The notes under the pieces were generated by a model. The model was not told the origin of the DNA, ran no database searches, and saw nothing but the letters and a program-made list of their open reading frames with translations. The position numbers and the translations under genes were made by a program. This document shows, one piece after another, positions 8,633 through 18,795 of a DNA stretch of 64,000 bases. The stretch is taken from the NCBI GenBank assembly GCA_965217015.1, contig OZ244224.1, positions 1,302,001 through 1,366,000 of the forward strand, given 5' to 3'. Source of the DNA: JAYQKL01 sp038142705. Its GTDB lineage: Bacteria; Pseudomonadota; Alphaproteobacteria; RS24. Positions within the stretch are counted from its first letter, which is position 1. Each line of letters starts with the position of its first letter.

Positions 8633-9700
8633 CTATGGGTTTTGGTTTTCCGCGAAATGCACCAACACATCAGCGATAAAGGCATCTCTGATGGCAGGCT
8701 GCTCCATTAAAATTTCATGCATGGCCTCTGGGTAAATCTTAAATCGCGCATTGGGTAAATGGTCTGTCATGGCGATAGTGGCCTGAGACAAAACCAGACT
8801 ATCGCGCGGCGCGACCCCAGAAAAAATAGGCATTGTGATTTCGGCCAAATAATCAGGGTGTTGCGTTTCTTCCATGGCCTGCACAGCGCGCAAAACAAAT
8901 TCAATACTGCGGCCACCAATATTGATGGCGGGATTGGCGGCGATGAGGTCTTCATTCACACGAAACCGCGCTTCATTTGTGGTCACAAAATTTTTGCCCC
9001 GCGCGCCATTTTCCCGCTCATTTTCCTGAAACAACATAGCCGCTTCCCCCTGCCCAAAAAACACATAAGCAGAGGCAATAAGCTTCAGCAGATATTTCTC
9101 AAAAGCAGAATTGGGAATATCAATCATCGGCGCGGACAACGCCAAAGCCGAAAACAAATCTGCTTGTTCATGCACAGCCCGCAAGGCAATTTGCCCCCCC
9201 ATGCTATGCGCCAGCCCAAAAATGGGGTGCTGGTCATATTGCGCCGTAACAAACCCCATCACGGTGATTAAATCCGACACATATAAATCAAAATCTGTCA
9301 CATGAAGTTGCGCCGGATTATGTTTCAATCGCCCGCCAGACAAACCATGCCCGCGCCATTCTGGCATCACCACACGAAACCCCTGCGCCTGAAAAATCGG
9401 AATAATATCATGATATTTCTCGATAAATTCTGAATAGCCAGTCATGAGAACAAGTGTGGCTTGCAGCGTCTGGCGCGGTTCAAAAACAGCCACGCGGGTT
9501 TTGGTGCCATCATTTTGTCTGGCCATATAGACCGTGCCGTCAGGCATGAGTGCCTGCGCGCCCGCGCTCCATTCCGCTTGTGGCATTTTTTCCATCACCG
9601 GCATTAAATTCTCTTTTGCGACAGCATCATTGACAAATCCATATACAAAAAAATATATCGCAAAGAGCAAAGGGCGCAATATTTTCGTATTTTTATTCAT
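8633..9700 (-). CDS. Exported alpha/beta hydrolase, lysophospholipase-like
   Basis: From the ATG at 9700 the product has 355 residues and starts with a typical signal sequence (MNKNTKILRPLLFAIYFFVYG...AVA). An in-frame ATG at 9745 would add 15 residues ahead of it. The body has LVLMTGYSEFIEKYHDIIPIF, the PEWRGHGLSGG oxyanion region, nucleophile GLAHSMGGQIAL and a late histidine in YPEAMHEILME. This arrangement is that of PldB-type serine hydrolases (monoacylglycerol lipase/lysophospholipase). Export makes the periplasm or outer membrane the likely site of action. The gene is divergent from the NSS transporter. Confidence 0.8.
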   Translation of the reverse strand: MNKNTKILRPLLFAIYFFVYGFVNDAVAKENLMPVMEKMPQAEWSAGAQALMPDGTVYMARQNDGTKTRVAVFEPRQTLQATLVLMTGYSEFIEKYHDIIPIFQAQGFRVVMPEWRGHGLSGGRLKHNPAQLHVTDFDLYVSDLITVMGFVTAQYDQHPIFGLAHSMGGQIALRAVHEQADLFSALALSAPMIDIPNSAFEKYLLKLIASAYVFFGQGEAAMLFQENERENGARGKNFVTTNEARFRVNEDLIAANPAINIGGRSIEFVLRAVQAMEETQHPDYLAEITMPIFSGVAPRDSLVLSQATIAMTDHLPNARFKIYPEAMHEILMEQPAIRDAFIADVLVHFAENQNP

Positions 9701-9858
9701 ATTTATTATCATTCCATGAGTAAGGGTTTTGCCTGCAATTTTCATGACACCCCACCGCGGGCGGGTTTTTGTTTTCTTTCATGGCATAACCGAATAACAT
9801 AGTTTTAACGAATTGCTTAAAAATTTGATTACCGCTTATCACCAAAATGGAGAAAATA

Positions 9859-11211
9859 ATGACAGAACAAAAATATCCCTCATGGTCATCGCGGCTTGGT
9901 TTTATGCTGGCCTGTATCGGCGCCTCGGTTGGACTTGGCAATATATGGAAGTTTCCCTACATGGCTGGCGAAAATGGCGGTGGCGCTTTTGTGTTGATTT
10001 ACCTTGTTACCATTGCCCTGATTGCTATACCGGTTGCAGCGGCAGAGCTGGTCACGGGCCGGGCGGGGCGCGCTAATGCCAATAGCTCGGTGAAATCGCT
10101 CGCACCCCAACATCACAATGCGAACCTTTATGCACCCATCGGCCTTGTTGGCATTTTGGGCGCTTTTATTTTATTAACTTTTTACAATGTGATTGCGGGC
10201 TGGGTGATGGCCTATGTTGTGCGTGCCTTCACGGGGGCGCTGGCGCAGGTCAATGCCGAAACAAGCGACGCGATTTTTTCTAATTTGCTGGCTAATCAAA
10301 ACGAGCTTATCGCCTGGCAAATGGCATTTATCTTTCTTGTTGGGCTGGTCATTGCCCGCAATCTAAATGCGGGGCTGGAGCGTGCGAATTTAATTCTCAT
10401 GCCGCTTTTATTGCTGATGCTTTTTGCCATTGTGATTTATGGCACCATCACAGCCGATATGGGCGGGGCGATGACCTTTTTGTTCAGCCCTGATTTTTCC
10501 AAAATTGATTCCAGCGTGGTGCTGTCCGCTGTTGGACATGGGTTTTTCTCGGTTGGGGTCGGGGCGGCTATGCTCATTACCTATGGGGCTTATGTTGCCG
10601 ATGATATTAAAATCGGCCAAGCGTCCATTCTGATTGGCATTGCCGATACAGTGGTGGCATTGCTGGCGGGGCTTGGTATTTTCGCGATTGTCTTTGCCCA
10701 AAATCTAGATCCAGCAGGCGGGCCAGGCCTGATTTTCACCACCCTGCCCATTGCCTTTGCCCAAATGCCAGGCGGCGGCATTATTGCTTTGGTTTTCTTT
10801 TTACTGGTTTTATTTGCCGCGCTGACCTCCGCATTAGCGCTCACGGAAGTCCCTGTGAGATGGATAAGCGAAACAACCCGTTTTTCGCGGCAAGAATCAA
10901 CTTTTATTGTTTTGCTCGCGGCGTTTATAATTGGACTTGCCACTGTGTTTTCTTTCAATATTTGGGCGGATTTGCGCATTGCCTCAGATGGCACTTTTGC
11001 AAATAAAACTTTGTTTGATGTCAAAGATTACATTGCCTCAAATATTTTACTGCCCCTAGGCGGGTTATTGATTGTGACATTTGCAGCCTGGTCTGTTCCT
11101 GTGGAAGTGACCCGAAAATACTTCAATGATAAATTATTTATCATCTGGCTTTGGCTGGCACGATTGGTCGCGCCAATAGGCATAATCTGGGTATTTCTTG
11201 CTAATTTGTAA
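9859..11211 (+). CDS. NSS-family sodium-dependent amino-acid transporter
   Basis: 450 residues from the ATG at 9859, chosen because GGAG lies 6 bases ahead; an ATG at 9847 has no ribosome-binding site. The start WSSRLGFMLACIGASVGLGNIWKFP and GENGGGAF are the helix-1 signature of the neurotransmitter:sodium symporter (SNF/LeuT) family, followed by about 10 more hydrophobic helices. Such bacterial proteins usually move amino acids with Na+. Na+-coupled uptake fits with nhaA upstream. The gene ends at a hairpin terminator (11290-11313). Confidence 0.9.
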   Translation: MTEQKYPSWSSRLGFMLACIGASVGLGNIWKFPYMAGENGGGAFVLIYLVTIALIAIPVAAAELVTGRAGRANANSSVKSLAPQHHNANLYAPIGLVGILGAFILLTFYNVIAGWVMAYVVRAFTGALAQVNAETSDAIFSNLLANQNELIAWQMAFIFLVGLVIARNLNAGLERANLILMPLLLLMLFAIVIYGTITADMGGAMTFLFSPDFSKIDSSVVLSAVGHGFFSVGVGAAMLITYGAYVADDIKIGQASILIGIADTVVALLAGLGIFAIVFAQNLDPAGGPGLIFTTLPIAFAQMPGGGIIALVFFLLVLFAALTSALALTEVPVRWISETTRFSRQESTFIVLLAAFIIGLATVFSFNIWADLRIASDGTFANKTLFDVKDYIASNILLPLGGLLIVTFAAWSVPVEVTRKYFNDKLFIIWLWLARLVAPIGIIWVFLANL

Positions 11212-11289
11212 GAACAGGGATATACATAAAGTGCAGGTTTTCCTGCTTGGCGCGGCATGATCTTTCTTCCCCCCATCCATCCGCGTCAG

Positions 11290-11313
11290 CCCCTGAGACT
11301 TCGGTCTCGGGGG
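11290..11313 (+). terminator. Strong hairpin with TTCG tetraloop
   Basis: A 10-bp stem (arms 11290-11299 and 11304-11313, one G-U pair) is closed by a TTCG tetraloop and followed by CGACTTTT. It sits 79 bp after the transporter stop and 8 bp before the next ATG, so it probably ends transporter transcripts. It could also form in the leader of the next mRNA. Confidence 0.75.
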
Positions 11314-11321
11314 CGACTTTT

Positions 11322-12251
11322 ATGAAGCAAGATGAGTTGAAAAAGATGAATAAAAAACTCAGTTGGCAGGGAAGAATCGTCAAACTAATCCTGCGCCGCA
11401 CCATTAAACGCCTTTTCAAACAAGGCCTGCCCGCCGAAGAGTTGCGCGCACGCCTAACCCAAACCAGCGGTTTGACCAGATTTCTGTTCAAAAGCAAAAA
11501 CCGGCCCAAAGCCAGCACCATAAATGGCGTCAAAGCAGAATGGTGCGGCAATCAAGAATGTGAAAAAACGATTTTATATTTGCATGGCGGGGCATATGTT
11601 TTTGGCGGCCCGTCTTCACACAGAGGGCTCGTGCGCGGACTTTGCAAAGCAACCAATGCGCGCGCCTTGATTGTCGATTATCGCCTCGCGCCAGAACACC
11701 CGTTTCCAGCCGCTCTGGACGATGCGCTGGCCTGTTATGAAGCTTTACTCGCAGATAATATCGCACCCAACCAAATTATCATTGCAGGTGACAGCGCAGG
11801 GGGCGGCTTAAGCGCGGCTTTGATGCTCAAATTACGCGATGATAATAAACCCTTGCCCGCCGCCGGTGTTTTGCTGTCTCCTTGGACGGATTTAACCGGG
11901 AGCGGCGACTCAGTGGTCACGCGCGAGCCGCAAGAAGACATGCTTTATGGGCCAATGGTTAAACAAGCAGGTCGTTTTTATACAGCGGATACACCAGCAG
12001 ACCACCCGTATATTTCGCCGCTATTTGCTGACTTAAAGGATTTGCCGCCTTTGCTGATACATGTCGGCACAGATGAAATTCTGTTTGATGATGCAACGCG
12101 TTTTCATGATAAAGCGCAGGCGGCCGGTGTCGACACGCGGCTGGAGACTTTTTATCGCATGCCCCATGTTTTTCATATGTTTCATGAAGTATTGCCAGAG
12201 GCGCGCTTGGCACTGCGGGATATTGGCGATTTTGTTCAAAAACTGCCGTAA
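11322..12251 (+). CDS. Alpha/beta hydrolase, hormone-sensitive-lipase family esterase
   Basis: 309 residues from the ATG at 11322. The longer frame from 11247 would read through the terminator hairpin, so it is rejected. The motif HGGAYVFGGPSSHRGLV gives the HGGG-type oxyanion hole, DYRLAPEHPFPAALDD is conserved, GDSAGGGLS holds the nucleophilic serine, and late D and H residues (VGTDEILFDD, MPHVFHMFH) complete the triad. Members hydrolyse short-chain acyl or other esters. It might act on esters produced by Baeyer-Villiger enzymes such as that at 3202, but nothing in the context proves this. Confidence 0.85.
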   Translation: MKQDELKKMNKKLSWQGRIVKLILRRTIKRLFKQGLPAEELRARLTQTSGLTRFLFKSKNRPKASTINGVKAEWCGNQECEKTILYLHGGAYVFGGPSSHRGLVRGLCKATNARALIVDYRLAPEHPFPAALDDALACYEALLADNIAPNQIIIAGDSAGGGLSAALMLKLRDDNKPLPAAGVLLSPWTDLTGSGDSVVTREPQEDMLYGPMVKQAGRFYTADTPADHPYISPLFADLKDLPPLLIHVGTDEILFDDATRFHDKAQAAGVDTRLETFYRMPHVFHMFHEVLPEARLALRDIGDFVQKLP

Positions 12252-12643
12252 ATGGATAATGGCATATTTTACCGCTCAAAGCTTAATCAAGCATAACAAA
12301 AAGCCAAATAATGCGACGAAAAGGCGCGATTTTTATATTTATCAGAAAAAAATCGCTAAAGCACTGTTTTTTAACGCTTAATTTTAGGTCAACATAGCTG
12401 ACATAAAAACTTGTGTTTTTGATGCAGTTTTGGCATATTTACATGCCTGCAATATGACCTAGATAAAGGGTTATAAATGCAACTGGTATCGAGAAGCGCG
12501 ACAGATTCTGCGTTTTGGAAATCGCTGAGATGTAAAAAATTTTAGGTGAAGAGAGCCTTAAAAAAATAGGTCTTTTCATAACAAAATTCTTGCCTCTCCT
12601 GTCAGTTGTCTGGGTGATAGATGATAAGTAAACGGATAGTAAT
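12252..12643. other. Intergenic region upstream of gltB, no gene seen
   Basis: About 390 bp, AT-rich. A long imperfect stem (GCGATTTTT near 12328 with AAAAATCGC near 12350) could end the esterase transcript. A short inverted repeat, GGCAT-ATTTAC-ATGCC, lies near 12432-12446. The gltB promoter should lie here, but I cannot assign it confidently. No ORF with a credible start was found. Confidence 0.4.
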
Positions 12644-15600
12644 ATGACTGAACGCATGACAAAACAAACAACACAAAAAAACCGCACCGATAAAACCTAT
12701 CGGGGCTTGAAAATGCGTGGCCTGCCGGAAAAGCAAGGCCTTTATGACCCACGCAATGAACATGATGCCTGTGGCATTGGGTTTATCGCGCATATTAAAA
12801 ATGTGAAAAGCCATGACATTGTGAGCGATGGGCTGAAAATTCTGGACAATCTGGAACATCGTGGCGCGGTTGGTGCTGACCCGAAAGCGGGTGATGGTGT
12901 TGGTATTCTGTTGCAGACACCTGATGCGTTTTTCCGCAAAGTCACTGCGCAAGAAAACATCACCCTGCCTGAAGAAGGGCAATATGCAGCGGGCGTTTTC
13001 TTTCTGCCGCCTGATGATGCAGCCCGCCAGACCATTGAGGCTTTGGCTGAAAAAATTATTGTTGAAGAAGGTCACGCGGCGCTGGGCTGGCGTCTTGTGC
13101 CTGTTGATAATTCTGATTTAGGGGAATCGATTTTCCCAACCGAGCCTATCACCAAGCAAATTTTTATTGCCAACACCAAAACCGACCGTGACCGTGCTGG
13201 TTTTGAGCGGGATTTGTTTGTTATCCGCCGTCGGATAGAAATTGAGGTTGAAAAACTCGCGCTCGAGGCAGCAGATGGGTTTTTCTATATCCCAAGCATG
13301 AGCTCATACACCGTCTTATATAAAGGCCTGTTGCTCTCTTCTCAGCTTGGTAAATATTTCCTCGACTTGCAAGATACTGACATGGTATCGGCGATGGCAT
13401 TGGTTCACCAACGCTTTTCAACCAATACATTCCCAACATGGAGCCTGTCGCAACCTTTCCGTATGATTTGCCATAATGGCGAAATCAACACAGTGCGTGG
13501 CAATGTGAACTGGATGGCGGCGCGCCATGAGGCACTTAACTCTGATTTATTTGGCGATGATTTGGAAAAGCTTTGGCCTTTAATCGAAGAAGGCCAGTCT
13601 GACTCTGCCTGTTTTGACAATGCTTTGGAATTGATGGTGCAAAGCGGCTATTCCCTGCCCCACGCCATGATGATGATGATTCCAGAAGCCTGGTCAGGCA
13701 ATCCGCAAATGGATGCCAAACGCCGCGCTTTTTATGAGTATAACGCCGCCTTGATGGAACCATGGGACGGGCCAGCAGCGGTGGCCTTTACCAATGGCCG
13801 CCAGATTGGTGCGACATTAGACCGGAACGGCCTGCGCCCTGCGCGCTATTATGTGACCAGCGATGACCGCGTCATGATGGCGTCTGAAATGGGCGTGTTG
13901 CCAGCACCAGAAGAAAAAATCATCGAAAAATGGCGTCTCCAGCCCGGCAAAATGTTGCTGATTGACCTTGAGCAAGGGCGCATTATTCAAGACGCCGAGA
14001 TTAAAGAAGAATTGGCCAATGCACACCCATATCAAGATTGGTTGAATGAGGCGCAAATCAAACTGAAAGATTTGCCGGCCAATGCGCAAAGCACACCGGC
14101 TTTAACCGAAGCTGATATTCTCGACCTGCAACAGGCTTTTGGCTACACGCAGGAAGATTTGAAATTCTTATTATCACCTATGGGTGAAAAAGGGGAAGAA
14201 GGCATTGGCTCCATGGGGACTGACACACCCATTGCGGCCCTGTCGGATAAGTCCAAACTGCTTTACCAATATTTTAAGCAATTATTTGCACAAGTGACCA
14301 ACCCACCTATTGACCCCATTCGGGAAGAATTGGTGATGTCGCTGGTATCGTTTATTGGCCCGCGTCCAAACCTGCTGAATCTTGAAGGAAGCTCAAGCAA
14401 TAAGCGCCTTGAGGTGGACCAGCCTGTTTTAACCAATCAGGATTTGGAAAAAATTCGCGGCATCAGCCAGATTAAAGATAATAATTTCCATGCAGTCACG
14501 CTTGATATGTGCTGGGACGCCGCGCAAGGCGCGCAAGGTTTGTCAGCGCGTTTGTCCGCCTTATGCGATGAGGCCGAAAAAGCCATCACCGTGAATCATG
14601 AAAACATCATCATTTTGTCAGACCGTGCGGTTAATGCTGACCGGATTGGCATACCGGCTCTATTGGCAACAGCCGCCGTGCATCATCACCTTATTCGTAA
14701 AGGCCTGCGCACACTGGTTGGTTTGGTTGTTGAAACGGGTGAGGCGCGCGAAATTCATCACCTATGCTGTTTGGCCGGTTTTGGCGCAGAGGCCATTAAC
14801 CCTTATCTGGCTTTTGAAACCCTGCATACAATGAAACCGCATTATGAGGCGATGCAAAACCTGAGCGCAGATGAAATCGAGCAGCATTACATCAAAGCGG
14901 CAGGTAAAGGTATCCGCAAAGTCATGTCAAAAATGGGGATTTCGACTTATCAATCCTATTGCGGTGCGCAAATTTTTGATGCGGTTGGCCTAGCACAAAG
15001 CTTTGTTGATGATTATTTCACTGGCACAGCGACCACAATTGAAGGGGTTGGCCTTGCCGAGATTGCGGAAGAAACAGTACGCCGCCACCAAGACGCATTT
15101 GGCGATAAGGCCATTTTGCGCAACACGCTTGAAGTGGGTGGTGAATATGCGGTGCGTACACGCGGCGAAGACCATGTTTGGTCGGCTCAAACCGTCAGCA
15201 CATTGCAACATGCTGTGCGCGGCAACAGCCAAGACCAATATAAAGAATATGCCCGACTGGTGAATGAGCAAAACGAGCATTTGCTGACCCTGCGCGGCTT
15301 GTTCCGTATCAAAAAAGCTGATGAAACAGACCGCAAGCCGATTTCAATCGATGAAGTTGAGCCTGCCAGCGAGATTGTTAAACGCTTTGCAACTGGGGCG
15401 ATGTCTTTTGGTTCAATTTCAGCCGAAGCGCATGAAACACTTGCCTTAGCCATGAATAAAATTGGCGGTAAATCCAACACAGGCGAAGGCGGGGAAGAGC
15501 CGCATCGTTTTGTACCTGATAGCAATGGCGAGAGCCGCCGCTCGGCGATTAAACAAGTGGCTTCTGGCCGGTTTGGTGTCACGACTGAATATTTGGCCAA

Positions 15601-17326
15601 TTCAGATATGATACAAATCAAAATGGCGCAAGGCGCTAAGCCAGGTGAAGGCGGGCAATTGCCGGGTCATAAAGTGGACCAGCGTATCGCCGCTGTACGC
15701 CACTCAACGCCAGGTGTGGGGCTTATCTCGCCACCACCGCATCACGATATTTATTCAATTGAGGATTTGGCGCAGTTAATTTTCGACCTTAAAAACACCA
15801 ATCCAAAGGCTGATGTCTCGGTCAAGCTTGTTTCTGAAGTTGGCGTCGGCACTGTCGCGGCGGGTGTTTCAAAAGCACGGGCCGACCATGTGACCATTTC
15901 AGGTTTTGAGGGTGGCACAGGCGCCAGCCCGCTCACCTCGATTAAACATGCGGGCAGCCCTTGGGAAATTGGCCTTGCTGAAACCCAGCAAACGCTCGTG
16001 ATTAACGGTCTGCGCACGCGGATTTCTGTGCAGGTTGATGGTGGCTTGCGCACCGGTCGCGATGTGATTGTTGGCGCTTTATTGGGGGCTGATGAATTTG
16101 GCTTTGCCACCGCGCCATTGATTGCCGCTGGTTGTGTGATGATGCGTAAATGTCATCTCAACACCTGTCCGGTTGGGATTGCCACACAAAATGAAGAATT
16201 GCGCAAGCGCTTCACTGGCCTGCCTGAACATGTGATTAATTATTTCTTCTTTGTCGCGGAAGAGGCAAGAGAAATTATGGCTGAAATGGGCATCAAGTCC
16301 CTTAATGAGCTGATTGGTCAAACTGATTTGCTGGACACGAAGCAAGCGATTGAGCATTGGAAAGCCAAAGGGCTGGACTTCACCCGCTTATTTGCCAAGC
16401 CAGACAGTAAGGGTGAAGCCGTTCATCGCTGCATCAGTCAGGACCACCCAATTCACGATATTTTAGATCGTAAATTGATTGAGCAGGCCATGCCCGCATT
16501 GGAAAGCAAAAAACCGGTTCAAATCGAGACGCCAATTACCAATATTGACCGCTCGGCAGGCACCATGCTTTCAGGTGAGTTGGCCAAACGACACGGCCAT
16601 ACCGGACTGAATGAAGATACAATTTCGGTCAAGCTGAATGGTACCGCCGGTCAAAGCTTTGGCGCATTTTTGGCGCGGGGTATTTCTTTCGAGCTGGAAG
16701 GTGAGGCCAACGACTATGTTGGCAAAGGCCTTTCTGGCGGACGGTTGGCGGTTTACCCACCTGCCGAAAGCGGTATTGTGCCAGAAAACAGCATTATTGT
16801 TGGGAACACAGTTCTCTATGGCGCGATTGAAGGCGAATGTTATTTCCGTGGCGTTGCTGGCGAGCGTTTTGCAGTCAGAAACTCTGGCGCCATCGCTGTT
16901 GTTGAGGGCGCGGGCGACCATTGCTGCGAATATATGACAGGTGGTGTGGTGGTTGTGCTGGGCGAAACAGGTCGCAATTTTGCGGCTGGTATGTCTGGCG
17001 GGATTGCTTATGTACTTGATGCGGATAACAGCTTTGAAAATCGTTGCAATATGGCCATGGTTGAACTGGAAGAAATTCCGACAGAAATGACCAATGATTT
17101 ATCCTCACTGAAGGAAAAAATGACCACGCATGATGCTGAGCGTTTGTTCAAGCTGATTGAAAATCATGCGCGCTATACCAATTCAGCAAAAGCGCAAAGC
17201 ATTTTAGCCGATTGGGATAGCTGGTTGCCGAAATTCAAAAAAGTGATGCCGACAGAATTCCGTCGGGCCTTAAATGAAATGGAAGCTGCCCAGCAGGCTG
17301 AAGACAGCCATGTTGCTGGTGAATAG
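12644..17326 (+). CDS. gltB: Glutamate synthase (NADPH) large subunit
   Basis: 1560 residues, full length. After a propeptide of about 42 residues, Cys43 (in HDACGIGF) is the N-terminal nucleophile of the class II glutaminase domain. The central FMN-binding synthase domain follows, with EGGTGASPLTSIKHAG, then the 3Fe-4S cysteines in C-VMMRK-CHLNTC near residue 1165, and the C-terminal GXGXG beta-helix domain (GEGGE... and GGRLAVYPP regions). With GltD it makes two glutamates from glutamine and 2-oxoglutarate. gltD follows after 12 bp. A single start is supported by homology; an ATG at 12656 is also possible. Confidence 0.97.
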   Translation: MTERMTKQTTQKNRTDKTYRGLKMRGLPEKQGLYDPRNEHDACGIGFIAHIKNVKSHDIVSDGLKILDNLEHRGAVGADPKAGDGVGILLQTPDAFFRKVTAQENITLPEEGQYAAGVFFLPPDDAARQTIEALAEKIIVEEGHAALGWRLVPVDNSDLGESIFPTEPITKQIFIANTKTDRDRAGFERDLFVIRRRIEIEVEKLALEAADGFFYIPSMSSYTVLYKGLLLSSQLGKYFLDLQDTDMVSAMALVHQRFSTNTFPTWSLSQPFRMICHNGEINTVRGNVNWMAARHEALNSDLFGDDLEKLWPLIEEGQSDSACFDNALELMVQSGYSLPHAMMMMIPEAWSGNPQMDAKRRAFYEYNAALMEPWDGPAAVAFTNGRQIGATLDRNGLRPARYYVTSDDRVMMASEMGVLPAPEEKIIEKWRLQPGKMLLIDLEQGRIIQDAEIKEELANAHPYQDWLNEAQIKLKDLPANAQSTPALTEADILDLQQAFGYTQEDLKFLLSPMGEKGEEGIGSMGTDTPIAALSDKSKLLYQYFKQLFAQVTNPPIDPIREELVMSLVSFIGPRPNLLNLEGSSSNKRLEVDQPVLTNQDLEKIRGISQIKDNNFHAVTLDMCWDAAQGAQGLSARLSALCDEAEKAITVNHENIIILSDRAVNADRIGIPALLATAAVHHHLIRKGLRTLVGLVVETGEAREIHHLCCLAGFGAEAINPYLAFETLHTMKPHYEAMQNLSADEIEQHYIKAAGKGIRKVMSKMGISTYQSYCGAQIFDAVGLAQSFVDDYFTGTATTIEGVGLAEIAEETVRRHQDAFGDKAILRNTLEVGGEYAVRTRGEDHVWSAQTVSTLQHAVRGNSQDQYKEYARLVNEQNEHLLTLRGLFRIKKADETDRKPISIDEVEPASEIVKRFATGAMSFGSISAEAHETLALAMNKIGGKSNTGEGGEEPHRFVPDSNGESRRSAIKQVASGRFGVTTEYLANSDMIQIKMAQGAKPGEGGQLPGHKVDQRIAAVRHSTPGVGLISPPPHHDIYSIEDLAQLIFDLKNTNPKADVSVKLVSEVGVGTVAAGVSKARADHVTISGFEGGTGASPLTSIKHAGSPWEIGLAETQQTLVINGLRTRISVQVDGGLRTGRDVIVGALLGADEFGFATAPLIAAGCVMMRKCHLNTCPVGIATQNEELRKRFTGLPEHVINYFFFVAEEAREIMAEMGIKSLNELIGQTDLLDTKQAIEHWKAKGLDFTRLFAKPDSKGEAVHRCISQDHPIHDILDRKLIEQAMPALESKKPVQIETPITNIDRSAGTMLSGELAKRHGHTGLNEDTISVKLNGTAGQSFGAFLARGISFELEGEANDYVGKGLSGGRLAVYPPAESGIVPENSIIVGNTVLYGAIEGECYFRGVAGERFAVRNSGAIAVVEGAGDHCCEYMTGGVVVVLGETGRNFAAGMSGGIAYVLDADNSFENRCNMAMVELEEIPTEMTNDLSSLKEKMTTHDAERLFKLIENHARYTNSAKAQSILADWDSWLPKFKKVMPTEFRRALNEMEAAQQAEDSHVAGE

Positions 17327-17338
17327 GGAGAGAAAGAG

Positions 17339-18757
17339 ATGGGAAAACCAACTGGATTTTTGGAACATGAACGTCATGACCGCACCTATGCGGCCCCTGA
17401 AGAGCGGGTTCAGCATTTCAAGGAATTTGTCATTCCGCTATCAAATGATGAGCTGCACAAACAGGCCTCTCGTTGCATGGATTGCGGCGTGCCTTATTGC
17501 CATAATGGCTGCCCGGTCAACAATCAAATTCCGGATTGGAATGATTTAACCTATCATGGTGAATGGCAACAGGCACTTGAGAATTTACAGTCAACGAATA
17601 ACTTCCCTGAATTTACAGGCCGCATCTGCCCTGCCCCTTGCGAGGCGAGCTGCACGCTCAACCTGATTGACCAACCTGTGACCATTAAGTCAATTGAATG
17701 CGCGATTGTTGATAGAGGCTGGGAAGAGGGCTGGATTCAACCCATGGTCAATCCAGAAAAAACCGGCAAGAAAATTGCTGTGATAGGCTCTGGCCCTGCA
17801 GGTTTAGCCGCGTCGCAACAATTGGCGCGTGCTGGCCATGATGTGCATTTATTTGAGAAAAATGCCAAAGCAGGCGGCCTGCTTCGTTATGGCATTCCGG
17901 ATTTCAAAATGAGCAAGCATTTGATTGACCGTCGTGTCGAGCAAATGGAAGCTGAAGGCGTGACATTCCATTACAACACAAATGTTGGCCAAGACATTGA
18001 TGTGGAAACTTTGGATAAGGAATATGACGCCGTTGTTCTTTCTGGCGGCTCAGAGAAGCCTCGAGATTTACCTGTGAATGGGCGTGAGCTTGAGGGTGTG
18101 CATTTTGCGATGGAATTTTTGCCGCAGCAAAACCGCCGTGTTGGTCAAGAACCAATTGGTGAAGTGGACGCCATCACCGCAACCGATAAAAATGTTATTG
18201 TGATTGGTGGCGGTGATACAGGCTCTGACTGCATTGGCACAAGCTTTCGCCAGGGCGCGGTATCGGTGACACAATTAGAAATTATGCCGATGCCACCTGA
18301 AAAAGAAAACAAAGAAATGACCTGGCCGAACTGGCCACTGAAAATGCGCACCTCGACTTCGCAAGAAGAAGGCGCGGCGCGTGATTTCTCTGTGATGACC
18401 ACCGAAGTTGTGGGCGAAGATAATCATGTGAAAGCCATTAAATGCGTGAAGGTAGATGATAAAATGCAGGCCATTGAAGGCACTGAGTTCGAGCTGCCAG
18501 CTGATTTGGTTTTGCTGGCAATGGGCTTTGTTCACCCAACCCATGACGGCCTGATTGAAAAACTTGGTATTGAGTTGGACCCGCGTGGCAATGTTGCCGC
18601 CGATACAGCGACCTATCAGGCCAGCCGAGACAAAACCTTTGCCTGCGGCGACATGCGCCGCGGCCAGTCTTTGGTTGTTTGGGCCATTCGCGAAGGGCGG
18701 CAATGCGCCCGCGAGGTGGATTTATTCCTTATGGGTCAAACCAACCTCCCGCGCTAA
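17339..18757 (+). CDS. gltD: Glutamate synthase small subunit
   Basis: 472 residues, preceded by GGGAGAGAAAGAG as ribosome-binding site. N-terminal cysteines (CMDCGVPYCHNGCPVNN and CPAPCEASC) ligate two 4Fe-4S clusters. An FAD-binding Rossmann motif, GSGPAGLAASQQLARAGHDV, lies near residue 150, and an NADPH-binding motif, IGGGDTGSDCIGT, near residue 285. The subunit oxidises NADPH and passes electrons to GltB. The two genes form a tight operon closed by the terminator at 18771-18795. Confidence 0.97.
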   Translation: MGKPTGFLEHERHDRTYAAPEERVQHFKEFVIPLSNDELHKQASRCMDCGVPYCHNGCPVNNQIPDWNDLTYHGEWQQALENLQSTNNFPEFTGRICPAPCEASCTLNLIDQPVTIKSIECAIVDRGWEEGWIQPMVNPEKTGKKIAVIGSGPAGLAASQQLARAGHDVHLFEKNAKAGGLLRYGIPDFKMSKHLIDRRVEQMEAEGVTFHYNTNVGQDIDVETLDKEYDAVVLSGGSEKPRDLPVNGRELEGVHFAMEFLPQQNRRVGQEPIGEVDAITATDKNVIVIGGGDTGSDCIGTSFRQGAVSVTQLEIMPMPPEKENKEMTWPNWPLKMRTSTSQEEGAARDFSVMTTEVVGEDNHVKAIKCVKVDDKMQAIEGTEFELPADLVLLAMGFVHPTHDGLIEKLGIELDPRGNVAADTATYQASRDKTFACGDMRRGQSLVVWAIREGRQCAREVDLFLMGQTNLPR

Positions 18758-18770
18758 AAAATTTAAGAAA

Positions 18771-18795
18771 AACCCCGCTCTAGCGGGGTTTTTTT
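18771..18795. terminator. Bidirectional terminator between gltD and the lytic transglycosylase
   Basis: AAAAACCCCGC-TCTA-GCGGGGTTTTTTT: a 6-bp GC stem flanked by A and T runs. It is a textbook intrinsic terminator for gltBD on the plus strand. The A-run gives a matching T-run for the convergent gene, whose stop codon overlaps it. Confidence 0.92.

Noticed and set aside
9747..9779. GC-rich hairpin with T-run before the NSS transporter
   Set aside because: The stem has a mismatch and no plus-strand gene ends nearby, so a terminator cannot be supported.
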